A stretch of DNA of 64,000 bases, taken from contig CAKOHV010000001.1 in assembly GCA_934086145.1 (NCBI GenBank), positions 89,826 through 153,825 of the forward strand, read 5' to 3'. Both the position numbers and the translations under genes were made by a program. The notes beneath the pieces were generated by a model. The model did not search any database and was not told the origin of the DNA. It was given only the letters and a program-made list of their open reading frames with translations. Position 1 is the stretch's first letter. Each line of letters opens with the position of its first letter. Shown here piece after piece: positions 17,582 to 25,320 of the stretch. The stretch comes from an uncultured Bacilli bacterium (GTDB taxonomy: Bacteria > Bacillota_I > Bacilli_A > RF39 > UBA660).

Positions 17582-19492
17582 ATGACAACAACAAAGTATG
17601 ATGAAAATTCTATAAAAATTTTAGAAGGCCTAGAAGCAGTGCGAAAAAGACCCGGTATGTATATTGGTTCAACTGATAAACGAGGCCTTCATCATTTAGT
17701 ATGGGAAATCGTTGATAACGCCATCGATGAAAGTATCAATGGCTATGGCGATTACATAAAAATTACCTTAAATAAAGATGGCTCCATTACGGTTGAAGAC
17801 CATGGCCGTGGGGTTCCAATCGGCATCCATGAAAGCGGTATGTCCACTCCTGAGGTAGTCTATACCATCTTACATGCCGGTGGTAAATTTGAAGAAGCCG
17901 GTTACAAAGTATCAGGCGGCTTACATGGCGTAGGTGCTTCCGTTGTCAATGCCTTAAGTAAAAGAATGGAAGTAACAATCTATAAAGAAGGCGTAATTAG
18001 TAACATAAAATTTGAAAATGGGGGACATGTTGCGCAAAAACTAAAAACTATCGGTACAACTAACCGTACTGGAACAACAGTTAATTTCCTTCCTGATCCT
18101 GAAATTTTTAAAAGTACTAACTTTTCCTTCACAACAATTACCGAACGTATGCAAGAAAGTGCTTTCTTATTATCAGGTATAACAATTGAAGTTATCGATG
18201 AAGAAGACAAACGTAGTGTTAAATACCATTATGAAAATGGCTTAATCAATTTCGTTGAATATATTAATGAAGGAAAGAATGTCTTACATAAAGTCATTAA
18301 CTTTAATGGTATCAAACAAGGTATCGAAGTAGATATTGCTCTGCAATACCAAGAAGGTTACAATGAAAACATTTTATCTTTCGTTAACAATGTTAAAACA
18401 AGTGATGGCGGTTCTCATGAAACTGGTTTTAAATCAGGTATTACGAAAGCCTTCAATGATTATGCTAAAGAAAATGGCATTTTAAAAGGCAAAGATAGTT
18501 CTTTTGATGGCTCTGATGTCAGAGAAGGTCTAAGTGCCGTAATAAATTTAAAAATTCCCGAAGCTCTTTTACAATTCGAAGGTCAAACTAAAGGTAAACT
18601 AGGAACACCAGAAGCTCGTACTGTAACAGAACAAATAACTTATGAAAACATGAAATTCTTCTTAGAAGAAAATCGTGAAATAGCCCTAACTATCGTTGAA
18701 AAAGCATCACGTAGTAAAGTTGCCCGTGAGGCAGCTCGTAAAGCGCGTGAAGCGGCCCGAAACGGTAAAGGTAAAGAGAAAAAAGATAAAATATTAAGTG
18801 GTAAACTTGCTAAAGCAACTGGTAAAGATGCCAATAAAAATGAACTATTCTTAGTCGAAGGAGATTCAGCCGGTGGCTCTGCTAAAACAGGACGTAATCG
18901 TGAAACTCAAGCCATCTTACCATTGCGTGGTAAAGTCTTAAACTGTGAAAAAGCATCCAACAACGATATCCATAATAACGAAGAATTAAATACCTTAACT
19001 TACGCTATCGGAGCTGGCATTGGTAATGAATTTGATGCCTCAGAATCTAATTATGGCAAAGTAATCATCATGACCGATGCCGATGACGATGGTGCTCATA
19101 TTCAAATTCTTCTTCTAACATTCTTCTATCGCTTTATGCGTCCCTTAATTGAAGAAGGAATGTTATATATTGCTAATCCTCCATTATATGCCCTTGATTT
19201 TGGCAAAAACAAAGAGTATGTTGCCACCGATGAAGAATTAGAAGAACGTAAAAAAGAAATAAAACAAAGCTATAAAGTTCAACGTTTCAAAGGACTAGGT
19301 GAAATGGATGCCGACGAATTATATGAAACAACCATGAACCCAGAAACCCGTAGTCTAATTAAAGTTAGCATAACTGATGCCGCTTTAGCTGAAAAACGAG
19401 TATCTGTTTTAATGGGTGACAAAGTTGAACCACGTAAAGAGTGGATTGAAGAAAACGTTGACTTTACTTTAGAAGACAACTTTAGGAGGTAA
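17582..19492 (+). CDS. parE: DNA topoisomerase IV subunit B
   Basis: ParE supplies the ATPase and Toprim parts of topoisomerase IV, which unlinks daughter chromosomes. Visible: KRPGMYIGSTDKRGLHHLVW, the GHKL ATP motif (DNAIDES, DHGRGVP, GGLHGVG), the Toprim motifs EGDSAGGSAK and MTDADDDGAHI, and FFYRFMRPL, typical of ParE rather than GyrB. ATG 17570, GTG 17573 and ATG 17582 are all in frame. GGTGA five bases ahead favours 17582 (636 residues). parC follows after three bases. Confidence 0.93.
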   Translation: MTTTKYDENSIKILEGLEAVRKRPGMYIGSTDKRGLHHLVWEIVDNAIDESINGYGDYIKITLNKDGSITVEDHGRGVPIGIHESGMSTPEVVYTILHAGGKFEEAGYKVSGGLHGVGASVVNALSKRMEVTIYKEGVISNIKFENGGHVAQKLKTIGTTNRTGTTVNFLPDPEIFKSTNFSFTTITERMQESAFLLSGITIEVIDEEDKRSVKYHYENGLINFVEYINEGKNVLHKVINFNGIKQGIEVDIALQYQEGYNENILSFVNNVKTSDGGSHETGFKSGITKAFNDYAKENGILKGKDSSFDGSDVREGLSAVINLKIPEALLQFEGQTKGKLGTPEARTVTEQITYENMKFFLEENREIALTIVEKASRSKVAREAARKAREAARNGKGKEKKDKILSGKLAKATGKDANKNELFLVEGDSAGGSAKTGRNRETQAILPLRGKVLNCEKASNNDIHNNEELNTLTYAIGAGIGNEFDASESNYGKVIIMTDADDDGAHIQILLLTFFYRFMRPLIEEGMLYIANPPLYALDFGKNKEYVATDEELEERKKEIKQSYKVQRFKGLGEMDADELYETTMNPETRSLIKVSITDAALAEKRVSVLMGDKVEPRKEWIEENVDFTLEDNFRR

Positions 19493-19495
19493 AAC

Positions 19496-22078
19496 ATGGC
19501 AAAAAAAGAAGAAAAAACAATCATCGAGAAAATATTTGATTATACCTTAGAAGACATCATGGGCGACCGCTTTGGTCGTTACTCTAAAAGTATCATCCAA
19601 GATCGTGCCTTACCAGATGTCCGTGATGGCTTAAAACCTGTTCAAAGAAGAATTTTATATACCATGTGGGAAGATCATAATACTTTTGACAAACCATATC
19701 GTAAATGTGCCAAAGCGGTTGGTGATGTCATGGGTAAATACCATCCTCATGGAGATTCATCTATCTATGGAGCCATGATTTACATGTCTCAAAAATGGAA
19801 GATGCGTGAACCATTTATTGATATTCATGGTAACAATGGTTCCATCGATGGCGATGGCCCTGCTGCTTATCGTTATACCGAAACCAGACTAACTAAACTA
19901 GCTGAAATAATGCTAAAAGACATCAATCGTAATGCTATTGAAATGACTTTAAACTATTCTGATGAAGACTTAGAACCAACGGTCTTACCAGCTAACTTTC
20001 CTAACTTACTAGTTAATGGATCAACAGGTATTTCCGCTGGTTATGCAACTAATATTCCCCCTCATAACTTAGGGGAGGTAATTGATGCGACTATTCATCG
20101 TATCGACAATCCTAATTGTCACTTAGATACTATCTTAAACATCGTCAAAGGACCGGACTTCCCAACTGGTGGCGTTGTTGAAGGCAAAGAAGGCCTTCTT
20201 CAAGCCTATGAAACTGGTCGTGGTAAAGTTGTTTTAAAAGCCAAGACGGAAATAGTCAAAGAAAAAGGTGTTCATCAAATTATCATCCATGAAATACCAT
20301 ATGATGTTTTAAAAGAACAACTTCGTAAGAAAATCGAAGATATTAAAATTGACAAAAAAGTTGATGGTATCACGGATGTTATCGATGTTTCTGACAAAGA
20401 CCACATGGCTAAATTAATCATTGAATTAAAAAAAGATGCCAATGCAGAATTAATCTTAAACTACTTATTTAAAAATACTGATTTACAAGTTAACTATAAC
20501 TTTAACATGGTTGCTATTGTTAATCGTCGTCCTAAACAACTAGGAATCTTAGAAATTTTAGATGCCTTCATTGCCCATCAAAAAGATGTTATCTTAAGAA
20601 GAACAAGATTCGACTTAGAACATGCTAAAGCTCGTCTTCATATCGTTGAAGGTCTACTAAAAGCCGTAGACATCCTTGATGAAATCATTAAGACAATTCG
20701 TGCTTCCAAAAACAAAGCTGATTCAATCGCTAACTTAGTAAGTGCTTATGACTTTACCGAAGAACAAGCAACAGCTATCGTTACGATGCAACTATATCGT
20801 CTTTCTAATACTGATGTAACACAATTACTTAATGAACAAAAAGATTTAAATATTCGTATTGAATTCTTAAATTCTATCTTAAATGATGAAAATATCTTAA
20901 AAAGACGTATGAAACAAGAAATAGCTGAAATTAAAAAAGAATATGCTAATCCTCGTCGTACCGAAATTCGTGATGAGATAACCGAAATAAAAATCGATGC
21001 TAAAGACATGATTAGTAAGGAAAATGTTATCGTTGTAACTACTAATGATGGTTATGTAAAACGTATTCCGCTAAAATCATATGTTAGTTCCCAAGGCGAA
21101 CCAACTACTCTTAAACCAGGTGACTTTATTCGTGGCTTCTATAGTACTACGACCGTCGATACTTTATTGATGTTTACTAACTTAGGTCACTATTTATATG
21201 TTCCAATTCATGAAATCGTTGAAACTAAATGGAAAGAACTAGGTAAACATATTAGTAACTTAATTCAAATTGGTGCTGAAGAAAAAATAATTGCGACAAT
21301 GATTTTAGATGATCCAAATCAAAATATCATCATGACTACTAAAAATGGTATAACTAAACGTACTAAGTTAGAAGATTTAATTGTTAGTCGTTATACTAAA
21401 CCAATTAATGCCATGAAATTAAAAGATGGCGATGAATTAGTTAGTGTTATCAAGGACAATTCTTCTGTTATCTTTATTACCAAAACGGGTCATTATCTAA
21501 ATGTAGCTTCTGAGGAAATTCCTATTGTTGGTGCTAAAGCTGCCGGGGTTAAAGGAATCAGCCTTAAAGATGACGAAGTCGTTACTTGCTTATCTCCAGC
21601 CCAAGACGCCGAATACCTTGCTGTCTTTACTAACAAAAATACAGCCAAACGTTTGAAAATTGCCGACTTAGAAGTTTCAACTCGTGCGAAGAAAGGTAAT
21701 ACTTTAATTAAAAAAGTTAAATCAACTAACTATGCCATAACAAATGCTCTTATCCTTAACAATCACGAAATCATCGGCTTAAAAATTGATGGTGACTTCA
21801 AAGAAATCAGGGCTACTGAACTGCCAATCATGGATTTATCATCAACTGGTAGTACTATTTCTAAAGTTAACATTGATGCTTCATATATCATTCCTGAACT
21901 TGAAGAACGTAAACTAGAACTAGGAACCATTACCCCTAAACCAGCACAACAAGAACCAAACGAAGTTCAAGAAGAAATCGAAGTCCTTGATGAACCAGAA
22001 ATCTTAGAACTACCTAAGACCAAACAAGAAATTGAAGAACTAACCCTTGATGATTTCTTAGATGATTTTAAATTATAA
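19496..22078 (+). CDS. parC: DNA topoisomerase IV subunit A
   Basis: ParC cuts and rejoins DNA in topoisomerase IV. The 860-residue protein has the catalytic Tyr127 in AAYRYTE, the HPHGDSSIYGAM drug-pocket segment (83-94), and a C-terminal beta-pinwheel region. It lacks the GyrA box (QRRGGKG), which supports ParC. Residue 92 is Gly where ParC usually has Glu and GyrA Asp, a position linked to quinolone resistance. TAGGAGGTAAAAC precedes ATG. The last ~70 residues form an acidic tail. The terminator after it also contains the ylbD ribosome binding site. Confidence 0.94.
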   Translation: MAKKEEKTIIEKIFDYTLEDIMGDRFGRYSKSIIQDRALPDVRDGLKPVQRRILYTMWEDHNTFDKPYRKCAKAVGDVMGKYHPHGDSSIYGAMIYMSQKWKMREPFIDIHGNNGSIDGDGPAAYRYTETRLTKLAEIMLKDINRNAIEMTLNYSDEDLEPTVLPANFPNLLVNGSTGISAGYATNIPPHNLGEVIDATIHRIDNPNCHLDTILNIVKGPDFPTGGVVEGKEGLLQAYETGRGKVVLKAKTEIVKEKGVHQIIIHEIPYDVLKEQLRKKIEDIKIDKKVDGITDVIDVSDKDHMAKLIIELKKDANAELILNYLFKNTDLQVNYNFNMVAIVNRRPKQLGILEILDAFIAHQKDVILRRTRFDLEHAKARLHIVEGLLKAVDILDEIIKTIRASKNKADSIANLVSAYDFTEEQATAIVTMQLYRLSNTDVTQLLNEQKDLNIRIEFLNSILNDENILKRRMKQEIAEIKKEYANPRRTEIRDEITEIKIDAKDMISKENVIVVTTNDGYVKRIPLKSYVSSQGEPTTLKPGDFIRGFYSTTTVDTLLMFTNLGHYLYVPIHEIVETKWKELGKHISNLIQIGAEEKIIATMILDDPNQNIIMTTKNGITKRTKLEDLIVSRYTKPINAMKLKDGDELVSVIKDNSSVIFITKTGHYLNVASEEIPIVGAKAAGVKGISLKDDEVVTCLSPAQDAEYLAVFTNKNTAKRLKIADLEVSTRAKKGNTLIKKVKSTNYAITNALILNNHEIIGLKIDGDFKEIRATELPIMDLSSTGSTISKVNIDASYIIPELEERKLELGTITPKPAQQEPNEVQEEIEVLDEPEILELPKTKQEIEELTLDDFLDDFKL

Positions 22079-22084
22079 TAATAA

Positions 22085-22124
22085 AATCACTTATTAAACA
22101 TAACATTTAATAGGTGATTTTTTT
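22085..22124 (+). terminator. parC terminator that also sequesters the ylbD Shine-Dalgarno
   Basis: AATCACTTATTAAA (22085-22098) pairs with TTTAATAGGTGATT (22106-22119), a 14-bp stem with one G-T pair. The T-run (22118-22124) ends exactly at the ylbD start codon, and the AGGTGAT ribosome binding site lies in the 3' arm. So the same hairpin can end parC transcripts and hide the ylbD start. Confidence 0.75.
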
Positions 22125-22466
22125 ATGGGAAAAGAAGAATTTAAAAACTTTGTTAAAACAAAACCTGAATTAATTGATTATATTGAAGACAATTCTATGA
22201 CTTGGCAAAAATTCTATGAAATATATGATATGTATGGCGAAGACGAAAGCGTTTGGCAACGTTATAGTAAAAAAAAGACCCCAGAAAATCCTAAAGTATC
22301 TAATTTTATGGACAAAATTGATATTGATACTATTCGTTCACACATTGACACTGCGCAAAAAGCTTTAGGTGTTATTAGTGAATTAACTACTAAAGGAAAT
22401 GAATCTATTTCTAACATCATTAAACCTAAAGCAGAAAGACCAATTACCAAGTTCTTTGGAGATTAA
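22125..22466 (+). CDS. ylbD: YlbD-family putative spore coat protein
   Basis: A 113-residue soluble protein matching the YlbD_coat family: FKNFVKTKPELIDYIEDNSMTWQKFYEIYDMYGEDESVW near the N-terminus, then a Lys/Pro linker and a helical C-terminus. The B. subtilis relative is annotated as a coat protein, with no enzymatic role known. As in Bacillus, ylbE follows, here after one base. Its RBS is buried in the parC terminator. Confidence 0.8.
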   Translation: MGKEEFKNFVKTKPELIDYIEDNSMTWQKFYEIYDMYGEDESVWQRYSKKKTPENPKVSNFMDKIDIDTIRSHIDTAQKALGVISELTTKGNESISNIIKPKAERPITKFFGD

Positions 22467-22467
22467 A

Positions 22468-22686
22468 ATGAAACAAGTTGTTTTAGCTAATATCAAAAAA
22501 GATAAAATGTATGACTATCTTAAACAGAACTCTTTCTATATAAAAGATTTAAATCGTAATCCCTTACTTTACACCCAGTTTAAAGAATATATCAAAGACA
22601 AATATCATCTACGTCTAACCGACAAAGTAGAGGGAATTATAAACGACATTGAAACAGTAAGTGATATCATGAAAGTGATAAAATAA
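22468..22686 (+). CDS. ylbE: YlbE-like protein
   Basis: The 72-residue product from ATG 22468 (GGAGATTAAA upstream) has the YlbE pattern: YLKQNSFYIKDLNRNPLLY, then IKDKYHLRLTDKVEGIIND and ETVSDIMKVIK. A longer frame opening at 22399 inside ylbD is rejected because it overlaps and lacks an RBS. The role of YlbE is unknown. Two decayed copies of its 3' half lie downstream, each before a pilin gene. Confidence 0.75.
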   Translation: MKQVVLANIKKDKMYDYLKQNSFYIKDLNRNPLLYTQFKEYIKDKYHLRLTDKVEGIINDIETVSDIMKVIK

Positions 22687-22922
22687 TGGTATTAACAAAA
22701 CTTGATGACATTAGGAATCTTAATTGTGTAACTCATTATCGTTATGCAAATTACCCTTTAGTGATACCAGTAAATACACTTATCACAGAAACAAAATTTG
22801 TCTTTAAACATGACACTAAAGTCGGTACGCCTATTTATGCATTTCAATTTATTTTTTGCACAAATGGTGATACAGGTGCCGAGTATCCTGTAATTCGTTG
22901 CATAAGTGAGAGAATTAAATAA
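22686..22922 (+). pseudogene. Diverged C-terminal remnant of a type IV pilin, fused behind ylbE
   Basis: A 78-codon frame whose ATG overlaps the ylbE stop codon. Its last ~35 residues align with the end of the intact pilins downstream: VGTPIYAFQFIF against VGPKVASIQTIG, and NGDTGAEYPVIRCI against NGGTGTTYNNITCI, including the final Cys. The prepilin N-terminus is missing. It is followed by a terminator of the same GATGAT/ATCATC type as both pilins. A decayed third pilin copy is the best reading; a functional small protein cannot be excluded. Confidence 0.55.
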
Positions 22923-22943
22923 TTAATTGCATTTACTAATAGA

Positions 22944-22972
22944 AGATGATAGAAAATATCATCTCTTTTTTT
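22944..22972 (+). terminator. Rho-independent terminator (first of three related ones)
   Basis: AGATGATA (22944-22951) pairs with TATCATCT (22957-22964) around GAAAA, then a T-run. The same GATGAT/ATCATC core ends both pilin genes. Confidence 0.8.
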
Positions 22973-23011
22973 CTTTTGATTAAACACAGTACTTTTACAT
23001 TAAAAATAATA

Positions 23012-23161
23012 ATTTTTTATAAATGACAAGATAAGGAAGAATTACTTTACACTAATTAAAAAAATATCAAAAATAGCTACATCCCGCGTATAACCGCCAA
23101 AATAAAGGGTATTATAACTAATGCAAAAACAATAGACGATATCATGAAAGCGATAAAATAG
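23012..23161 (+). pseudogene. Decayed ylbE fragment upstream of pilin copy 1
   Basis: Reading frame 2 gives FYK, stop, QDKEELLYTN, stop, KNIKNSYIPRITAKIKGII and TNAKTIDDIMKAIK, ending TAG 23159-23161. This parallels intact YlbE (LLYTQFKEYIKDKYHLRLTD, VEGIINDIETVSDIMKVIK) over about 45 codons with two internal stops (23024, 23057) and one codon missing. No start codon or RBS remains. Confidence 0.75.
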
Positions 23162-23182
23162 TGTAAATCGTTTGAAACTGTG

Positions 23183-23211
23183 TTGAAATTGTGAAGAAAA
23201 GATAGTAAAAT
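23183..23211 (+). promoter_or_regulatory. Promoter of pilin copy 1
   Basis: TTGAAA (23183-23188), 17 bases, TAAAAT (23206-23211). The same arrangement with the same spacer length is conserved before pilin copy 2. Confidence 0.7.
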
Positions 23212-23245
23212 ATAATCTATAAAATAGAAAGAAAGGTAGAGAAAA

Positions 23246-23983
23246 ATGAAAAAAATGAAAAATAATAGAAAAGGTTTTACATTAGTAGAATTATTGGCCG
23301 TTATCGTTATCCTTGCTATTTTAATGGTAGCAGCTGGATCAGCCGTAATGTCAACAATGAATAATGCTAAAGTTAATACATTTAAGAATGAGGCATTATC
23401 AGCAATTAACATGGCTACTAACATGTATACTGAAATTTCTATGAACTCTGATGATGCAGGAAATTATTTAGTAAATGATACCGATGCTAAATACAAAGGA
23501 ATGTGTGTAACATTACAAGGTCTTGTAAACAATGGTTACTTAGAAAAAGATTTACATGATGGAACTACTTACGGAACTATTATTGTTGAAGTACCATTCG
23601 ATGGTGGCGCAACTAAATACTCAATTTGGACTTCTGATGGAACTTATGGTATCCAAGGATATGAAAAGAACAAAATCAGTAAGTTGAAATTTACTAGTGC
23701 AAACAACAACGTAATTACTAATGATTACACAGTTGGTGGCAGTGGTATTGTAACTAAATTAAATGGTATTAAAGCTATAAATAATGCTACTCATTCAACA
23801 GTAGCTAGTGGTCAAACAGCAAATACTATAGCAAGTGCAGATGTAGCAACTAATAAATTTAAGTATCCTTCTGATGGTACTGTTGGACCAAAAGTTGCTT
23901 CAATTCAAACAATTGGCGGTGCTAATGGTGGTACTGGTACAACTTATAACAATATAACTTGTATAAATAACAAAATTCAATAA
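23246..23983 (+). CDS. Type IV pilin-like protein, copy 1
   Basis: A 245-residue prepilin. The short basic leader MKKMKNNRKG ends at the prepilin peptidase site, and FTLVELLAVIVILAILM follows, with Glu at mature position 5. The mature protein has a long N-terminal helix and a Gly/Thr/Asn-rich C-terminal domain with two Cys. Prepilins are cleaved and N-methylated by PilD-type peptidase and assembled into surface filaments or pseudopili. No assembly genes are in the window. RBS AAAGGTAGAG. The protein is identical to copy 2. Confidence 0.9.
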   Translation: MKKMKNNRKGFTLVELLAVIVILAILMVAAGSAVMSTMNNAKVNTFKNEALSAINMATNMYTEISMNSDDAGNYLVNDTDAKYKGMCVTLQGLVNNGYLEKDLHDGTTYGTIIVEVPFDGGATKYSIWTSDGTYGIQGYEKNKISKLKFTSANNNVITNDYTVGGSGIVTKLNGIKAINNATHSTVASGQTANTIASADVATNKFKYPSDGTVGPKVASIQTIGGANGGTGTTYNNITCINNKIQ

Positions 23984-24003
23984 TTAGTTATTGAATTAAA
24001 AAG

Positions 24004-24029
24004 GATGATGACAAATATCATCTTTTTTT
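24004..24029 (+). terminator. Rho-independent terminator after pilin copy 1
   Basis: GATGAT (24004-24009) pairs with ATCATC (24017-24022) around GACAAAT; T-run follows. Confidence 0.75.
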
Positions 24030-24133
24030 CTGCCTATTTTATCTACTACAATCGCATATTTTTTAAGAAATTGTTTATAAAAAAATACAGTATAAAATTA
24101 TTACTATTGTAAGAGAAAAATAATTATTATGTT

Positions 24134-24247
24134 TTACTTTACATCAAATGAAAAAATATAAATAATAGAGAATTAAGTATATTTGCCTAAATATAGGGCA
24201 TGATAAAAAATATAGAGGTGATCTGCTACATTGTAAATGTGATAAAT
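24134..24247 (+). pseudogene. More strongly decayed ylbE fragment upstream of pilin copy 2
   Basis: Frame from 24134 reads LLYIK, stop, KNINNRELSIFA, stop, I, stop, GMIKNIEVICYIVNVIN. It lines up codon for codon with the first remnant (LLYTN, stop, KNIKNSY...) and with GIINDIETVSDIMKVIK of intact YlbE. The first stop is at the same aligned place in both remnants. The rest of the 24030-24271 gap shows nothing else. Confidence 0.6.
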
Positions 24248-24271
24248 TTGTGTCAAATATATAGAAATATG

Positions 24272-24300
24272 TTGAAATTGTGAAAAAAAAATAGTAGAAT
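24272..24300 (+). promoter_or_regulatory. Promoter of pilin copy 2
   Basis: TTGAAA (24272-24277), 17 bases, TAGAAT (24295-24300); nearly the same as the promoter of copy 1. Confidence 0.7.
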
Positions 24301-24333
24301 TAATATGAAAATAGATAGAAAGGAAGAAGGAAA

Positions 24334-25071
24334 ATGAAGAAAATGAAAAACAATAGAAAAGGTTTTACATTAGTAGAATTATTGGCCGTTATCGTTATTC
24401 TTGCTATTTTAATGGTAGCAGCTGGATCAGCCGTAATGTCAACGATGAATAATGCTAAAGTTAATACATTTAAGAATGAGGCATTATCAGCAATTAACAT
24501 GGCTACTAACATGTATACTGAAATTTCTATGAACTCTGATGATGCAGGAAATTATTTAGTAAATGATACCGATGCTAAATACAAAGGAATGTGTGTAACA
24601 TTACAAGGTCTTGTAAACAATGGTTACTTAGAAAAAGATTTACATGATGGAACTACTTACGGAACTATTATTGTTGAAGTACCATTCGATGGTGGCGCAA
24701 CTAAATACTCAATTTGGACTTCTGATGGAACTTATGGTATCCAAGGATATGAAAAGAACAAAATCAGTAAGTTGAAATTTACTAGTGCAAACAACAACGT
24801 AATTACTAATGATTACACAGTTGGTGGCAGTGGTATTGTAACTAAATTAAATGGTATTAAAGCTATAAATAATGCTACTCATTCAACAGTAGCTAGTGGT
24901 CAAACAGCAAATACTATAGCAAGTGCAGATGTAGCAACTAATAAATTTAAGTATCCTTCTGATGGTACTGTTGGACCAAAAGTTGCTTCAATTCAAACAA
25001 TTGGCGGTGCTAATGGTGGTACTGGTACAACTTATAACAATATAACTTGTATAAATAACAAAATTCAATAA
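24334..25071 (+). CDS. Type IV pilin-like protein, copy 2
   Basis: Encodes the same 245-residue prepilin as copy 1. Comparing the two genes by eye I find only four differences, all synonymous, at copy-1 positions 23251, 23263, 23311 and 23356. The remaining ~620 bases look identical. Own promoter and terminator. RBS AAGGAAGAAGG. Such identity between genes with clearly diverged flanks points to recent gene conversion, or less likely to an assembly effect. Confidence 0.9.
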   Translation: MKKMKNNRKGFTLVELLAVIVILAILMVAAGSAVMSTMNNAKVNTFKNEALSAINMATNMYTEISMNSDDAGNYLVNDTDAKYKGMCVTLQGLVNNGYLEKDLHDGTTYGTIIVEVPFDGGATKYSIWTSDGTYGIQGYEKNKISKLKFTSANNNVITNDYTVGGSGIVTKLNGIKAINNATHSTVASGQTANTIASADVATNKFKYPSDGTVGPKVASIQTIGGANGGTGTTYNNITCINNKIQ

Positions 25072-25098
25072 TTGATTGTTGTTTAGCAACAAAAAGGT

Positions 25099-25121
25099 GA
25101 TGATTAATATCATCTTTTTTT
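25099..25121 (+). terminator. Rho-independent terminator after pilin copy 2
   Basis: GATGAT (25099-25104) / ATCATC (25109-25114), loop TAAT, T-run. A second small hairpin TTGTTG/CAACAA lies just before it (25076-25092). Nothing else is seen in the 25122-25310 gap apart from the RBS of the next gene. Confidence 0.75.
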
Positions 25122-25320
25122 GTGCTTTTAAATAAACTTAAGCCAATAATTGTTATTAAAAGATACTTGTAGTTTCAATAAGTTATAAAAACATTATTCA
25201 TAATAACTTTCTTCTTTTAAAACGTCGTCAATTTCTTGCCTTTTTTCTAACTTCTTTATTGCATTTTGGCCCTCGACAATGTATGATTAAGGTAGTGAAA
25301 ATAATGCGAGGGTGGTTTTG

